A stretch of DNA of 64,000 nucleotides from Phascolarctos cinereus (GCF_002099425.1 NW_018343964.1:9960001-10024000); one strand, 5' to 3'. Positions 1 to 11,583 are shown, numbered from the stretch's first letter. A program made the numbers and translations. Notes: generated by a model not told the origin, from the sequence alone.

Positions 1-15
1 GTTAGAAGAGTCCAG

Positions 16-177
16 GGGATAGCTAGGTGGTGCAGTGAATAGAGCACTGGCCCTGAAGTCAGGAGAACCTGAGTTCCAATCTCGCCTCAGACCAAACACT
101 TGACACTTACTAGCTGTGTGACCCTAGGCAAGTCACTTAACCCCAATTGCCTAAAAAAAAAAGAAAAAAAAAAGAGT
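16..177 (+). repeat. tRNA-derived SINE with poly(A) tail (WSINE1/SINE1-like)
   Basis: The head (tagctaggtggtgcagtg) and B box (gagttccaatc) are typical of the marsupial tRNA-derived SINE. It ends in an A-rich tail at about 152-175. A short duplication, GAGTCCAG, flanks it at 8-15 and 178-185. Confidence 0.88.
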
Positions 178-204
178 GAGTCCAGAGCCTACCTGCTATA
201 ATCA

Positions 205-412
205 CTCCAAGGTTTACAAAGAGTTTTGTTTATAACACATCTGTGAAGTAGCTCATATAGTTATTTATTATCTGCTTTTTATAGATGTGGAAACTAATGT
301 TCAGAGAGGTTAAATGATTTATTCATGGTCATATAATTAGTAAGCATCAGAGCTGGGTCTTCAACTCAAGTCTTTTGACTTCATGTTCAGCACTCTTTCT
401 ATTAAACCCACT
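205..412 (-). repeat. MIR-type CORE-SINE fragment
   Basis: The + strand shows the reversed MIR pattern: 'gatgtggaaactaatgttcagagaggttaaatga', then 'agagctgggtcttcaactcaag' and 'cagcactctttc'. It is diverged and therefore old. Confidence 0.7.
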
Positions 413-1005
413 ATTGTGTCAAGTAGGGAAGCTTGCACTGCAGCAGAATGTCTTTTGGGTCCTTTTCCTGTAGGTGTCTTTGTCCTATCTCTTCCTCTCT
501 TCCCTTTCTCCTCTCCCCACTTCAGTTACCCTTTGCTCTCATTCAGCAATGAAATAAACAATAGACAGTTGCAAGGATCATATTTTTTTAAGGCAAAAAT
601 GGGGACACATGGTCTGACAAAGCATGTTCCATTTGAAAAGTCCCATTAAAGTTTCCTTTCCTTTCTTGATATTAGGTCTATCCTAGAGAATCCACAATAC
701 ATGGTTTCTATACTTGTGTGTAAATCTTTCCTTTCCTATCTGCCGTCAAAACTTCTCTGTCCTGGGTCTCATTCTCTTACTTCCTTGTTATCTGCTAGAT
801 CAATAGCTGTCTGATTTGATAAATTAATCTATGTTAATGTGTGACTCCTTCCAGGTAATGTGTATTTTAACTGTTACCACCTAGAAATAACCCCCTGGCC
901 TAGGAGTCAAGAACATTGTTTTCTATTGAAGGCCAGCATGGAAACAAAAAAGTCATATGAAAGTGAAAGTAACAGGGTGTTTTTTTTTTAAGAGAAAGAC
1001 ATCAA
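413..1005. other. Unassigned intergenic stretch
   Basis: AT-rich sequence with no recognisable repeat, RNA gene or coding frame with family similarity. A pyrimidine-rich patch lies at 485-530. Confidence 0.5.
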
Positions 1006-1007
1006 AT

Positions 1008-1190
1008 CATGGTGGTATGGTGCACTACAAAGCATATTGACTTTAGAGTCAAAGGACATAGATTTAAATTCCAGCTCTGTCACTAACCCATATGACCTCG
1101 GGCAAATCAACTAATCTCTTGAGGCTTCACTTTGCTCATCTGTAAAATGACTACTGGACTAGATGACCTTTGAGGTCTCATCCAGATCCA
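1008..1190 (+). repeat. MIR3-type CORE-SINE
   Basis: 'ttagagtcaaaggacatagatttaaattc' is followed by 'cctcgggcaaatcaa', 'catctgtaaaatgac' and the tail 'actagatgacctttgaggtc', in the order found in MIR3-like SINEs of marsupials. Confidence 0.75.
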
Positions 1191-1524
1191 AATGAAAAAA
1201 ATTTTAACGTAGTGTTGACTTGGCATTGTCAAGGAGATCAGAATACTGAGGGTGATAGATAGACACTGGTCAGATGGAAATTTCCCTGCAGTGTTCTCCT
1301 TCTTGATCCTTTTTAGAGGGTTTGTCTTGATACTATGACTGGTAGAGCCTGACTTTCATTGACAAGCCTCCAAATCCTAAGGGATTGGAAGACAAGTTGT
1401 GAGACTGCCCAGAGCTACAGTAAAGGAAATTTTAAAAAAACCAACCAAAATCATAGCACCAGGGGTATGCTGGTGAATGTTATCACCAGCAGGGGGAAAG
1501 AAAAGCACCCACAACACCGTTTTA

Positions 1525-1658
1525 TGTTTAATCTGAATTATCAGCATTTTCTACATTACTTTCTTAAGTGTAGACAATCAACAAAACAATATATCAAGCC
1601 CCCATTTGCAGTGTCTACCAATTTTTGAGGTGTAAATGTTCACTCTGAAAATTTAACA
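1525..1658. repeat. Unclassified dispersed repeat, copy 1
   Basis: It shares an ordered set of words with 61,430-61,545: 'ttatcagcattttct', 'actttcttaa', then 'gtgtaaatgttcactctgaa' and 'aatttaac'. The two copies differ by substitutions and small indels. I do not recognise the family. Confidence 0.55.
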
Positions 1659-1659
1659 A

Positions 1660-3445
1660 TTGGGTGAATTAATTTGAACTGGGTCCAGCACACTGTTACG
1701 GTATATAAACGCTTCTAGAAAGTAGCCATCATGAGAAATGGTAGCCAAGAATTGGGAATCAAGGCTAAGTGGGTAGACCATACAGGAGGAGCATCAAGGA
1801 GGTGTTGCTGCCTCTCCCACTGTATAATCAGGTCAATGATTCTTCCATTTCCTTCTTTCTCAGCCTTCTTTGCTCCCCTCTCTGCAATGAGCTAGGCTAA
1901 TTTTTTTTTATCTTTATGCACAAATTTTTTTTTCATATCAGTTTTTAAAATCTTTCTTTGTTTAAATGTTTACTTTGTCTCTTAAGCTGACAACAATATA
2001 AAACTGTTTACCACAGGCATTGCTAATATAAGTGTATCTGGGTGTATTTATTGGGAAGAGGTAATTGGAGGATGGGGGAAGAGAGACAGACAGACACACA
2101 CACACAGAGAAAGGTTTTGTTTTTTTTTTTTTGTTTTGTTTCATTAGCAATCTAGTGCCTGGGTGCCAGGAGCTTAGAAAGAAAATTATTGATTATTTTT
2201 TACAATTTTTCCAAGGCAGAGAGAAAATACTTAAACTAAGATCCCTCTAGACAATGAGTCAGCAGTTGCTAGGGAGCTGTGACTAGCTGGGCTGGGACTC
2301 AGGTAGGGTCTTCATCACCACTCCTCCCCAACTTTTGATTCAAGAGGAAAGCCCCTCGCTCCAAGAAGGGAGAGAGGATCAAGCAAAAGGGGAGGAATAA
2401 CCTGGCTTACAAAAAGTTTGGGCTGAGTCAGAGCGATTGATAACCCTGCTCACCAGCATAGAACCACTTTTCTCCTATAGTAAGAATGAAACATTACTCA
2501 GTAAATACAGTAAACATTTAAGAATATAGTTCAATTTCATATTATAATATGTAAAAGGAGAACTAAACATAAGTGGAAGGATGAAAGCGAAAAAGAGGAA
2601 CACATAGGTAGAGAAGGGAAGAGAGACAAAAGAGTGAGACTGCAAGTGAAAGAGGAGAAGGAGGAGTGGTGATGAAAGGGGATGAAAGAAAGAGGGAGAG
2701 AAGGTAGGAAAGAGGAGCTCAGTATTTTCTGAAATGTTGTGCAAATAAATTATTCTTGTTATCTTATAATTATTGATTGAAATTGTGAGCTTCAGAGTGT
2801 TATCACTTTCTTCTAAATTTTAACTAGTTGACTAACTAGTATTTATAATTCTGCAACTGCTTTTTTATCCTTAAATACTTCTACTCTAAACAGTGTCTTC
2901 ACAGCATTCCAAGGGCTTGGGAGGGGGATAATCTTTTTCTAGTTTTCTGGCAACTCAGTCCATAGAACTTAAGGAGCAAGATGAAATCAAATGGAAGGAT
3001 GAATCCAGCCTCTAGGTCAGGACCAAAGCTCACTACCCCTAACTCCATCCAAAAGAATTACTAGTGGGAATTTCAGGCCCTAAGGTAAATTAGTAGGGGA
3101 AGTCCGTTGGGGATAGGTTGGGTTTTTGAGTAGCTACCTACTCTGTCCTGTTTATAAACTCAGTTTTGGTGACAATATGTGAAAGTTCACAGAGACATTC
3201 TTTCAACTCATCCTGCTTTTCAGGCTCCTGGTCCTATTACTGCTGCCTCTTTCTTTAAGTCAAAGTCCACAGAGTTTTAAGTCATAGTCCACAGAGCTGG
3301 TGAGACCACCTTGCTTTATAAAATATAAGCACAGCTTTCAGGAACTGCATAGTAAGTTGCTCCCATGTTGAGGACTAATCATTGCTTACCTTAAACCTTT
3401 CATAAAGCAGCCACTTGCCAAGAAAGGATATTACTTTCTAAGTAA
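1660..3445. other. Unassigned intergenic stretch
   Basis: No family-level similarity recognised. A purine-rich tract (2,570-2,720, GA-rich) explains the Leu/Phe/Ser-rich antisense frame there. Short A and T runs occur near 1,900-1,935 and 2,115-2,130. Confidence 0.45.
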
Positions 3446-3446
3446 T

Positions 3447-3520
3447 AGTAATAGCTAGCACTGATATAGTACTTTAAGGTTTGCAAAGCACTTTATATGC
3501 ATTATCTCATTGGATCCTAT
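3447..3520 (-). repeat. MIR/CORE-SINE 3' fragment
   Basis: 'tagcactgatatagtactttaaggtttgcaaagcactttatatgcattatctcatt' is the reversed 3' part of the CORE-SINE also seen around 6,700. Confidence 0.65.
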
Positions 3521-3534
3521 GTTAACTCATTTGG

Positions 3535-4364
3535 TTAAAGGATGGTTCTAATGAAGGTAAGGTTGTATGTTTTATCTCTATAAGGGCAAGTTATTTTCAC
3601 ATGAAATAAAAAACTGCTTCCCAAATATCTCTTATTTCTCTGAACCCCAACTACTCTTCAGAGAAACATGCCTTCCCCAGAGGAAGGAGGGAATGGATGA
3701 GAGAGTGTGAAAAACCTATTTTCACTGCCAGGAAAGCCAGCTTCAAAATCTGTGTCCCTATTAATAGTACATAAGCCCTTTATATAGAACAATACATTAT
3801 TACAGTATTACAGATTTTAAGTGGCGAGAAAGCTGATGTTCCAGGTGACAGGAATCAATGAAGAAAAATGGTTAGTTGATCCTTTCTGAGACCAAGTTGC
3901 TAACCACAGTCATCTGATCAAACCTAATGTTAGCCTGGAGTTTGTCTTACCTTTTGCAAAATGCCGTCTTCTACTTAGCTTTCTTAAAATTTCACTTCCC
4001 TATTTTCATGAATATCTGGCTTATTCTTAATGCCATCCTATTCATAGATTTATGTCTTGACGTTATTTTTTTAAGGATAGTTATTATTATAAGGAATATT
4101 GCTGACTGTGCCTTATTTCACTTAGACTGTAAGTGCTGATGCTGCGGTCCTCTGGGTCAGAGAGAGGTCACAGTCTGTTACCAAAACATAATCACTTGTT
4201 CTACCATATGATTTCTGAGTTTAATTAGTCCCCATTCCAACATAGCAGCATTGAGTCCTAGAGCTGAGAGGGGCCTGGTAAGAGCATCTGTTCCAGACCC
4301 TTGCCTTCTGGCAGGTGAATTTTTAAAGTCATGTGGTCCTATGCTTTCCCCTTATATCTTTGGG
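3535..4364. other. Unassigned intergenic stretch
   Basis: Nothing recognised with confidence. A weak MIR3-like start (gagctgagaggggcctggta) lies near 4,262. Confidence 0.4.
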
Positions 4365-4765
4365 AATGGAGGATGGTGCAAGCCATAATTTAGAAGGAAT
4401 ATTAGAGAACAACAAGAGAAGGGCTACTAGAGGTAGTGAAGGGCCTTGCGTTCATTCCGTAGGAAGACTGACTGAAAGAATCAGGAGTGTTTAACCTGGA
4501 GAAAAGAAGACTGAGGATAGGGTGGAGGAAGAAATAAAACAATTGTTTTGAAGATTCTGAAGGGTATTATGTAGAAGATGGACAATACCTATTCTTCTTG
4601 GCCCCAGAAGGCAGCACTAGGAGTGATGAATGAAGGGGCAGACTTCAGGAAAACTTCCTAACAATTATTGTTATCCAAAAATGGAATAGGCTGTTCTGGG
4701 AGGTAGTTGGTTCCCCCATCTTAGTTAGACATGGCTTGGACTAGTTAGCCCCTGAGATGCTTTCC
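4365..4765 (+). repeat. L3/CR1 LINE 3' fragment
   Basis: The order 'gtttaacctggagaaaagaagactgagg', 'cagcactaggag', 'cttcaggaaaacttcctaac', 'ggaataggctgttctgggagg', 'catggcttggactagttag' follows the 3' end of CR1/L3 LINEs. No long coding frame remains. Confidence 0.75.
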
Positions 4766-5055
4766 AATGAGCTAGGTGGTACAGTCGCTAAAGCATGGGG
4801 ACTGAAGTTAGAAAGACCTGAGTTCAAATGTAGCCTCAGACAATTATTGACTGTGCAAATCACTTCACCTGTCTGCCTCAGTTTCCTCATCTGTAAAATA
4901 GGGATAATTAAGAATATAAATAAAATTGGGATAATAATAATATCTGCCTCCCAGGGTTGTTGTGAGGATCAAATGAGATGTTAATTATAAAGCACTTACC
5001 CCAGTGCCTGGCACATAGTAAATACTATATAAGTATTAGCGATAATGATGATGTT
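4766..5055 (+). repeat. CORE-SINE (MIR family, tRNA head)
   Basis: tRNA-like head (gagctaggtggtacagtcgc), B-box region (gagttcaaatg), then CORE and tail 'cagtttcctcatctgtaaaat', 'gttgttgtgaggatcaaatg', 'cagtgcctggcacatagt'. It abuts the preceding CR1/L3 fragment. Confidence 0.85.
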
Positions 5056-5215
5056 TTATGATTCTTCAATCTCCCTTAGAAGCTCATTCTGACTTTTTTT
5101 CTTATCACCCTGACAATGAATTTTAGCCTCGTGTCCAAAAGGAATCTCTCCTACATTAGTGTGACACTGTTTACTTTTAATTGCCTCTCATTTGATGTGA
5201 CAAAATGCTTTTTCA

Positions 5216-5848
5216 AGAATCTACTTGTATAAAAATATTTATAGCAGCTCTTTTGTGGCAGCTAAGAATTGGAAATTTAGAGGATGCCCATCAATTGGGG
5301 GATGGCTAAACAAGTTGTGGTATGTGATTGTGATGGAATTTTATTGTGCTATAAAAAATGCCAAGCAGGATGATTGCAGAAAAGACTGGAAAGACTTATA
5401 GGAACTGATGCAAAAAGTGAAGTGAGTAGAACCAGGAGAACATTGTACACAGTAACAGCAATATTGTATGATGATCAACTGTGAATGACTTAGCCATTCT
5501 CAGAAACTCAATGGTCCAAGACGATGTCAAAGGACTCTTGATAAAAAATGCTATCCATCTCCAGAAAAAGAACTGATGTTGTCTGAATACAGACTAAAAC
5601 ATACTATTTTTCTCATTTTTTTCTTTCCTTCTTTCTTTCTCATTTAAGTCTTCTTGTACATAGTGACTAATATGGAAAACTTTTACATGATTGCACAGAC
5701 ATAACCTATATCAGATTGCTTACTGTCTCAGGGAGGGGGAAGGGAAACGAAGGAGGGAGGGATAGGATTTGGAACTCAAAACTTTAAAAAAATATTAATA
5801 ACTGTTTTAAATATGTAATTGAGGGAAAAATAAAATATTATTTAGGGG
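5216..5848 (+). mobile_element. 5'-truncated L1 LINE with perfect target-site duplication
   Basis: It carries the end of ORF2 (frames like 'GCPSIGEWL...AIK') and the L1 3' UTR with a G-rich polypurine tract (gagggggaagggaaacgaaggagggaggg), ending in an A-rich tail. A perfect 14-base duplication AAAATGCTTTTTCA flanks it at 5,202-5,215 and 5,849-5,862, so both ends are exact. Confidence 0.92.
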
Positions 5849-5862
5849 AAAATGCTTTTTCA

Positions 5863-6580
5863 GCAACCATGACACAAGAACACTTTATATACATGAAGTC
5901 TACAGAGCAGTAACCTTCACCTTCTCTTATATTGTTTAGGTTGTTGCCTAGTTTGGTTTAGACCAAGCTAATCCTGCTTGATTTTCTAAACTATCTGCAT
6001 TGAGCATGCTACTTATTTCCTTCTTCAGCCCCCCATATCTCATACTAAGTTGTTCTTTATCTTAATTATTAAGTATATTCAACAATACCTATGACCTCCT
6101 CCTTCACTTGGTGGAAATAATGTGGAATTATTTTTGACATTTAAGATGTTTTAAAATCATAAAATGATAATGGTAAGCTACTAGAATACCATCCCTCGGG
6201 AGGAACTCAACAGGAATGGTGAGAATAGATAATGACTGGAAAAAGAAGGCCAGTTATTTAGCAAGAAAGAGGGCTAATAAGTTCTCAGCTTGACTGTTAA
6301 ATTGGCACCCACAAAATATTAAAAGAAGTAGAACAAAATATTAAAAAAGAAACTAGAGGAATGTCATCAGGGTGTTGAGCAGGTCCTTGATGGAGGATGT
6401 GGAAGGATATGGACAAGAATTACACAGAATAAGGCATAATTGAGTCGTGATTGATCCATCAAAGCACTAAATTAAAGATAACCTTCTTGAAGACTTCTGC
6501 TCTGGGGGCACCTGGATGACGAGTCATCACAAAGAACTTGCAGACTACAGAGCTAGAAAATGGGTCAATCAACAGGGGGC
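5863..6580. other. Unassigned intergenic stretch
   Basis: AT-rich sequence; no repeat, RNA or coding similarity recognised. Confidence 0.45.
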
Positions 6581-6584
6581 CTAT

Positions 6585-7150
6585 TTTATCTGGCAATGAA
6601 GATCCCTGCCCTCAAGGAGGAGCTTATATACACATAATAGCAGGAAAGAGAGGGAACCCGGCATTTATTAAGTACCTACTGTGTGCAGGATATTGGATAA
6701 GCACTTTACAAAATTTCATTTGGTCCCTCAACAACCCTGTGAGGTAGGTTCTATTGCTGTCCCCATTTGATGAGGAAACTGAGGCTTAAATGGTTAAGTA
6801 ACTTGCCCTGGGTCATATAGCTAATAAGTATATAAGGCTGGATTTGAACTTGGCTCTTCCTGATTCCAGGTTCAGCCCTGTATCCATTGTAACTCCTAAC
6901 TTTCTCTAAAATAATCTACAAAATAAAGCATGATAATTTTAGGGTGAAGGCATTAGCAGCTGGAGAGAGGGGTAAGGAAAGACCTCCTGGAGGAGATGCT
7001 TGAGCTAAGCTTTGAAGGAAACTAAAGATTTTAAGAGGTGGAGCTAAGGAGGGAATGTATTCCTCCAGGCATGAGGGACACACCTGTACAAAGGCATGGA
7101 AACAAAAGATGGAATGTCCTGTGCTAGAAACAAAAATTAGACGTGTTTGG
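6585..7150 (-). repeat. L2 3' region, interrupted by a MIR
   Basis: 'gatccctgccctcaaggaggagctta' (6,600) is the reversed L2 3' UTR. After the MIR at 6,652-6,900 it resumes with 'aggaaagacctcctggaggagatgcttgagct' and 'attcctccaggcatgaggg', matching L2 in reverse. Confidence 0.75.
6652..6900 (-). repeat. MIR-type CORE-SINE inserted in L2
   Basis: 'gcatttattaagtacctactgtgtgcagg', 'aaccctgtgaggtaggt', 'gatgaggaaactgaggctta', 'gtaacttgccctgggtcata' and 'gatttgaacttggctcttcctga' give the full reversed CORE-SINE order. Confidence 0.85.
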
Positions 7151-7192
7151 CGGGACCGTATGTGCATGAAAGGGAGTTTTATACACAAATGC

Positions 7193-7358
7193 ATATATTG
7201 TGGACATATGTATCTTACACACATATGTGAAAAATTATATACATACATATACCTATAAATATACACACATGTATGTGCATATGTGTGAACATAAATATGT
7301 TTACACGTGTATACATATATAGCAAGTATATACACACATACACAGGCACACACATATG

Positions 7359-7400
<42 letters not shown>
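7193..7400. repeat. CA/TATG-rich microsatellite region
   Basis: Alternating purine-pyrimidine DNA with TACATA, CACATG and GTATAT words ends in an almost pure (AC)n run at about 7,362-7,398. The long Cys/Val-rich antisense frame here is a product of the repeat. Confidence 0.9.
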
Positions 7401-7402
<2 letters not shown>

Positions 7403-7582
7403 AGGTGAGCCTGAAATTCAGAGAAGGATTCCTTAGGGCCAAATTAGAAAGGTGATTTCCTTATTCTAAGAGCAAGGGAATATATAAGTACCTGTGCGAG
7501 TCATGGTGGCTAGGAAGTGGAAGTGAAGAACAATTCAGTGTAATATAGGGAGATGAGAGGGAGCCCATGAGAAATAAGAATA

Positions 7583-7742
7583 GCTAGCTAATACTTACAT
7601 GGCTTTTAAAAGTTTTAGAGTGCTTTAGATGAATTTACTCATTTGAGCCTCCAACTTGCCCTCTGGGGTAGGTACAATATTCTTTCCATTTTGCAAATGA
7701 GGAAATTGAGGCAGAGAGAGGTTGAATGTTCTTTCCAACTTC
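7583..7742 (-). repeat. MIR-type CORE-SINE
   Basis: 'tctggggtaggtacaatattctttccattttgcaaatgaggaaattgaggcagagagaggttga' is the reversed central part of MIR. Confidence 0.75.
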
Positions 7743-8135
7743 GTCTTGGATGAATTAAGAGAAAATGGAGTTGCCTACATTTCCTACTGAGTCACTGGCA
7801 CTTGTGCCAAGTGTCAGAAGTAATATTATTCTGTAAGAACAGGTGGAATCAGGACAAGCGGAGAGCGGTGAATTGTGGAAGGAATCAGGGTTATCTCATG
7901 GATCCTGATTCATTTACCTCCTGGGCCATCTCCTCACAACCATCTTCATTGATTCATTTTGGCAGTTTATCATTCTTTCAACTGATATGTTTGTCTTGTG
8001 CCCCAAATAAATCCCTACTCTTTTAATATAACTCTATTTCTTCCTGCTTGCTGCTCTCCAGATATAGAGAGTTGGTCACAGAAAACATCTCTGCCTCAGG
8101 GTCACTCAGCTAACACTTAGGACTTAGCATATTGC
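7743..8135. other. Unassigned intergenic stretch
   Basis: Some L2-like words (ctctactcttttaata) but nothing that can be assigned firmly. Confidence 0.35.
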
Positions 8136-8139
8136 CTGG

Positions 8140-8385
8140 TGGTTTAGTGCATAGGGTGCTGCATGTGGAGACAGGAATACCTGAGTTTGAATTCTGACTC
8201 AGATTCCTATTAGCTGAGTGACCCTGAGTAAGTAAATTAACATTTTTCACTCAACCTGTTTCTTCTTCCCCAAAATAGGAATATAATAACACCTACCCCA
8301 CAAATTTACTGTGAGGATCAAATAAAAGAATATGTGAGGAGATTTATATAGCACTATATAAATATTTTCTATTGCTAAATGCTTT
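8140..8385 (+). repeat. CORE-SINE (MIR family)
   Basis: Head 'gtggtttagtgcatagggtgctg', 'acctgagtttgaattc', 'gctgagtgaccctgagtaag' and tail 'actgtgaggatcaaataaaag', 'gcactatataaatattt'. Confidence 0.78.
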
Positions 8386-8389
8386 TTTA

Positions 8390-9250
8390 TTAATTGACCA
8401 TAAATTAGTTTATTAAATGCTCCATAGATACTATATTTTGTTATATTTGCACATTATTTTTCATTTATAATTTCAACTTCAAAATTAGCAGAGATACAAA
8501 TATGGACTGGGACTTAGGATAAGAACTGCATAGGGAGAAGATATTTAATATTTACCTTGCATAGCTATAATGGTATGTGAGAAGGGAAATAGAAGCTGTA
8601 TTGGGGGGTGTTTAGCTGCAAGTTTTTTTTTTAAAAAGGTTCCATTTATGGCATAGGGGTTTTTTTTTGTTTGCTTTTAAAATATAAATTTAGGATAAAA
8701 CTTTAAAATTGTGGCAATATTAATAGGAGTATAACTAGGGCAGAGCAATTGGGGCTAATTTAGAGGGGGTTGAGTTTAGAGGATACTCACAGAATTTACA
8801 GTGCTTTAACAGAATATAAATAAGTAAGCTTAATATCCAGTTAGCAAGACTAATTAACCCAATGAGTAAACTACAGATGGTATGTTGTGGTGAGCTTCTT
8901 TTCAACCAGTGAAAAAAATTCCTAGTTTGGTATATTTTAAGAACTAACCAACCAATCAAGGGGCTTCCTTCTGTGAACCAAATTTTAAGTGACTTATTTA
9001 TACTCAATCATTCTTCTGAAAAACTCCTCTCCCTAAGAAGAAACAAAGATAGAAACCAAAATTAAAAAAAAAGTGGGACTGGTTCCTGTTTTAAGACATT
9101 GCCAACCTAAATACAATTTATTGCTTTACTTACCATTAAACATGTGATCATCACTGATTTTTGTGGTTCTGGTCAAGCACAAATTATAATATTATGTATA
9201 CTGTCATTCACATGTTTTGCCCTGATGGAGTTTTTCTAATTTCTCAGATG
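8390..9250. other. Unassigned intergenic stretch
   Basis: AT-rich, with T runs near 8,622 and 8,660. No family similarity seen in the 90-codon antisense frame at 8,735-9,007. Confidence 0.45.
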
Positions 9251-9254
9251 TGAT

Positions 9255-9310
9255 CTGAACTTAATGTGGCACACAGTAGGCATTCAATAAATGTTTATTG
9301 ATTGATTAAT
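9255..9310 (+). repeat. L2 3' terminus
   Basis: 'ggcacacagtaggcattcaataaatgtttattgattgatta' is the L2 3' end. Confidence 0.7.
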
Positions 9311-9404
9311 ACCATTAGTACTTTCTAGGTCTTCCTGTGTACCTCTGGTTAGAGGAATTTCTTCATGCTGATGTGTGCAAGCCTTTGCAATAGGTATATA
9401 TCTG

Positions 9405-9530
9405 AGAGGTGGTATGGTCTAATGAGTAGAAATCCAGCTTCATAATCAGGAAGATCTGCATTCAAATCCTGATCCTGACAAATACTGGCTATGTGACCCT
9501 GAGCAAGTTACTTAATTTCTCAGTGGTCTA
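9405..9530 (+). repeat. MIR fragment
   Basis: 'ggtggtatggtctaatgagtag', 'tgcattcaaatcctgatcctgacaaatactggctatgtgaccctgagcaagttacttaatt' follows the 5' half of MIR. Confidence 0.8.
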
Positions 9531-9750
9531 GGCAGAGGAGTCACATCTGTAGCCCTAGGGTTGTCTGCAAAACTCCCAATGTAGCTGGAGCAGATTAAAA
9601 TGTAATTGGGAAATATTTAACAAAATCAATAAAGATAAAGTAAAATATAGATAATATTACATTTTAAAACTGTCCACATATGGCCCAAAGGGACCCTATA
9701 TGTGGATTAGTGGCCTCTATTTCTATTTGAGTTTGACACCACTGATATAG
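9530..9750 (-). mobile_element. hAT-like non-autonomous DNA element (MITE), copy 1
   Basis: Read in reverse it begins 'agtggtgtcaaactcaaata' and contains 'aggccactaatccacatata', 'ttgttaaatatttcccaat', 'acattttaatctgctccagc'. It shares this order with 12,286 and 12,855. The terminal word GTGTCAAACTCA is typical of a widespread hAT MITE group. No transposase is present. Confidence 0.6.
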
Positions 9751-9939
9751 GCAATTAAAACTATAAGTTGCAGACAGGGTGCTTATCTGTGTTAATAGGA
9801 AAGAGTTCCCTGTATCAAATAAAATCACAGGTTCAATCTCTCTCTTTGTCTCATATATTGGCTAGTAGCCAAAAGTATGGTATGTGTACATAGACGGTTG
9901 TTGAAGCATCTTTCTCAGGTGGTGGTAGTGTATGTTATG

Positions 9940-10290
9940 GTCAGTCAGTCAAGACATATTTGTTAAATGCTTGCTATGTGCCGACAACTGTGTTAAGTGC
10001 TGGTGACAGGAAAAGAGACAAAAAAGTAGTCCCTGTCCTCACAATCTAACAGGGGAGACAACAAGCAAACAAATATGTAAAAACAAGCTGTGCACAGGAC
10101 TACGAGGAAATAATTAGGAGAGAGAAAGCATCAGAATTAAGAGGAGTTGGAAAAGGCTTCATGTAGAAGAAGGAATTTTAGTTGGGACTTAAAGCAAGTT
10201 GTAGGAAGGAAATAGGCAGAGATGAGGAGGGAGAACATAGCGTTGTCCAAGGGTTGAGTTAGGTGACCTTTCAGCTGAGCTGAGAAAGTG
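9940..10290 (-). repeat. L2 3' region
   Basis: 'gacatatttgttaaatgcttgctatgtgccgacaactgtgttaagtgctgg', 'gtccctgtcctcacaatctaacaggggagacaac', 'ggaaaaggcttcatgtagaagaaggaattttagttgggactt' give reversed L2 order. Confidence 0.85.
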
Positions 10291-10299
10291 AATATTGTA

Positions 10300-11250
10300 G
10301 TGGTCTGTGGTTCCCAGGTGAATCCACCCTGTTATTAGGTTTGATTTGGCTCTCAACTTGACCTTGGCCTTATGATTCCTAAGCCAGATCCAGTAATTCT
10401 GGAGTCAGAAATATAACAAAGTATAGGTGGGTGGGAGTGGCTATAATAAATATTGATTGATGGATTGCTGTTTACTGCTTTCATTATGCCTGAATTAGAG
10501 GATAAGTTGAGCTGAAGAATGGGCAACCAGGCTATTATTCCAGTACTATCCCCTAGCATAGCCTTCCTTTCTTCTCATTTTCATTTCCCATCTTATGCTC
10601 CTCTCATCTGGAAAGATCCATTCAATTCCCATTGCTTCATGCATTTTAATATGAGCATATAAATCACAGCTTTGCAGTGGCATAGGTTTAAACTCTTGGC
10701 CCCCAAGTGATGTTGCACAAAGGGCACCTTTTCCACTTCATTGCCCCTTGGAACACTCTGGTGTAGTTTTCCTGGCGGTCTCCTTTAATGGGCCCTCAAG
10801 CACTGCAGGGGTTGCTTGGTTGTTAGTTATGCCTATACACCTTCCCCTTTCTTTTGGCTTAGGACCATTCTCATTAACAAATGTATTCGTGGATCCTGGT
10901 TCTTGAATTGGAGCCTTTAAAATAACACCTACACAATATACATTTAGTGGGTAGTTAATTATTAAGTTCCTTTGAACTTGAATTAACCAAAATTTCTTCC
11001 GGCCTAATGTTTCCTTCTCCTTGTGCTTTCTTCTAAATCCTTTACTTCTCCATGTGGTTTCTTCTAAACCCTTTCCATTTTCCTTAAAGAATATAGGAAA
11101 GATATTTAGCAATCAATATCATACTGGTCTGTGGGTGGTACCCAAGTGTTAATAACCTTGGGTGGGTGAGAACAGGCAGTACGCCAGTTTTATTACCAAC
11201 CTTTCTTCTTTCTTCTTTCTACTTCCATCAACAATTAATGTTCTTGGTAC
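10300..11250. other. Unassigned stretch with a 124-codon antisense frame
   Basis: Similar phrases occur near both ends ('tggtctgtggttcccaggtg' at about 10,300 and 'ctggtctgtgggtggtacccaagtg' at about 11,123). An antisense open frame at 10,738-11,112 is Lys/Glu/Thr-rich with no family I recognise. It may be an old repeat or a retrocopy remnant. Confidence 0.35.
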
Positions 11251-11264
11251 TGTTGTTATTTTTA

Positions 11265-11418
11265 TCTTTTTTTTTTTTGGTTGGGCAATAGAGGTTAAAT
11301 GACTTGCCCAGGGTCACACAGATACTAAGTGTTATGTATCTGAGGCCGGCTTTGAACTCAGGTCCTCCTGAATCCAGGGCTGGTGCTCTATCCACTGTGC
11401 CACCTAGCTGCCCCTCTA
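11265..11418 (-). repeat. tRNA-derived SINE (WSINE1/SINE1-like)
   Basis: It runs from a T-rich tail at 11,268-11,278 through 'gacttgcccagggtcacaca' and 'ctttgaactcaggtcctcct' to the reversed head 'gtgccacctagctgcccc'. An imperfect duplication (TTGTTATTTTTA / TTGCTATTTTTA) flanks it. Confidence 0.88.
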
Positions 11419-11583
11419 TTGCTATTTTTAAATGTAAGGCGACTGACCACTGGGGACCCATTAGGTCTTTTACTAGAAAGTGGATTGATTAGGGATCTTG
11501 CCGACCTACTCTTAAGTGTACTATACTGGAAGACACAAGATATCCTTCCTTTACTATTGTTCTATTTCATGATTAGATGAAAT

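Noticed and set aside
16-100. tRNA gene in SINE heads (here and in the other SINE copies)
   Set aside because: A and B box-like words are present, but the cloverleaf is not maintained and each copy has a SINE body, tail and usually target duplications.
6916-7442. 160-codon and 75-codon Cys/Val-rich antisense frames
   Set aside because: Translation of the CA/TATG microsatellite and neighbouring L2/MIR sequence.
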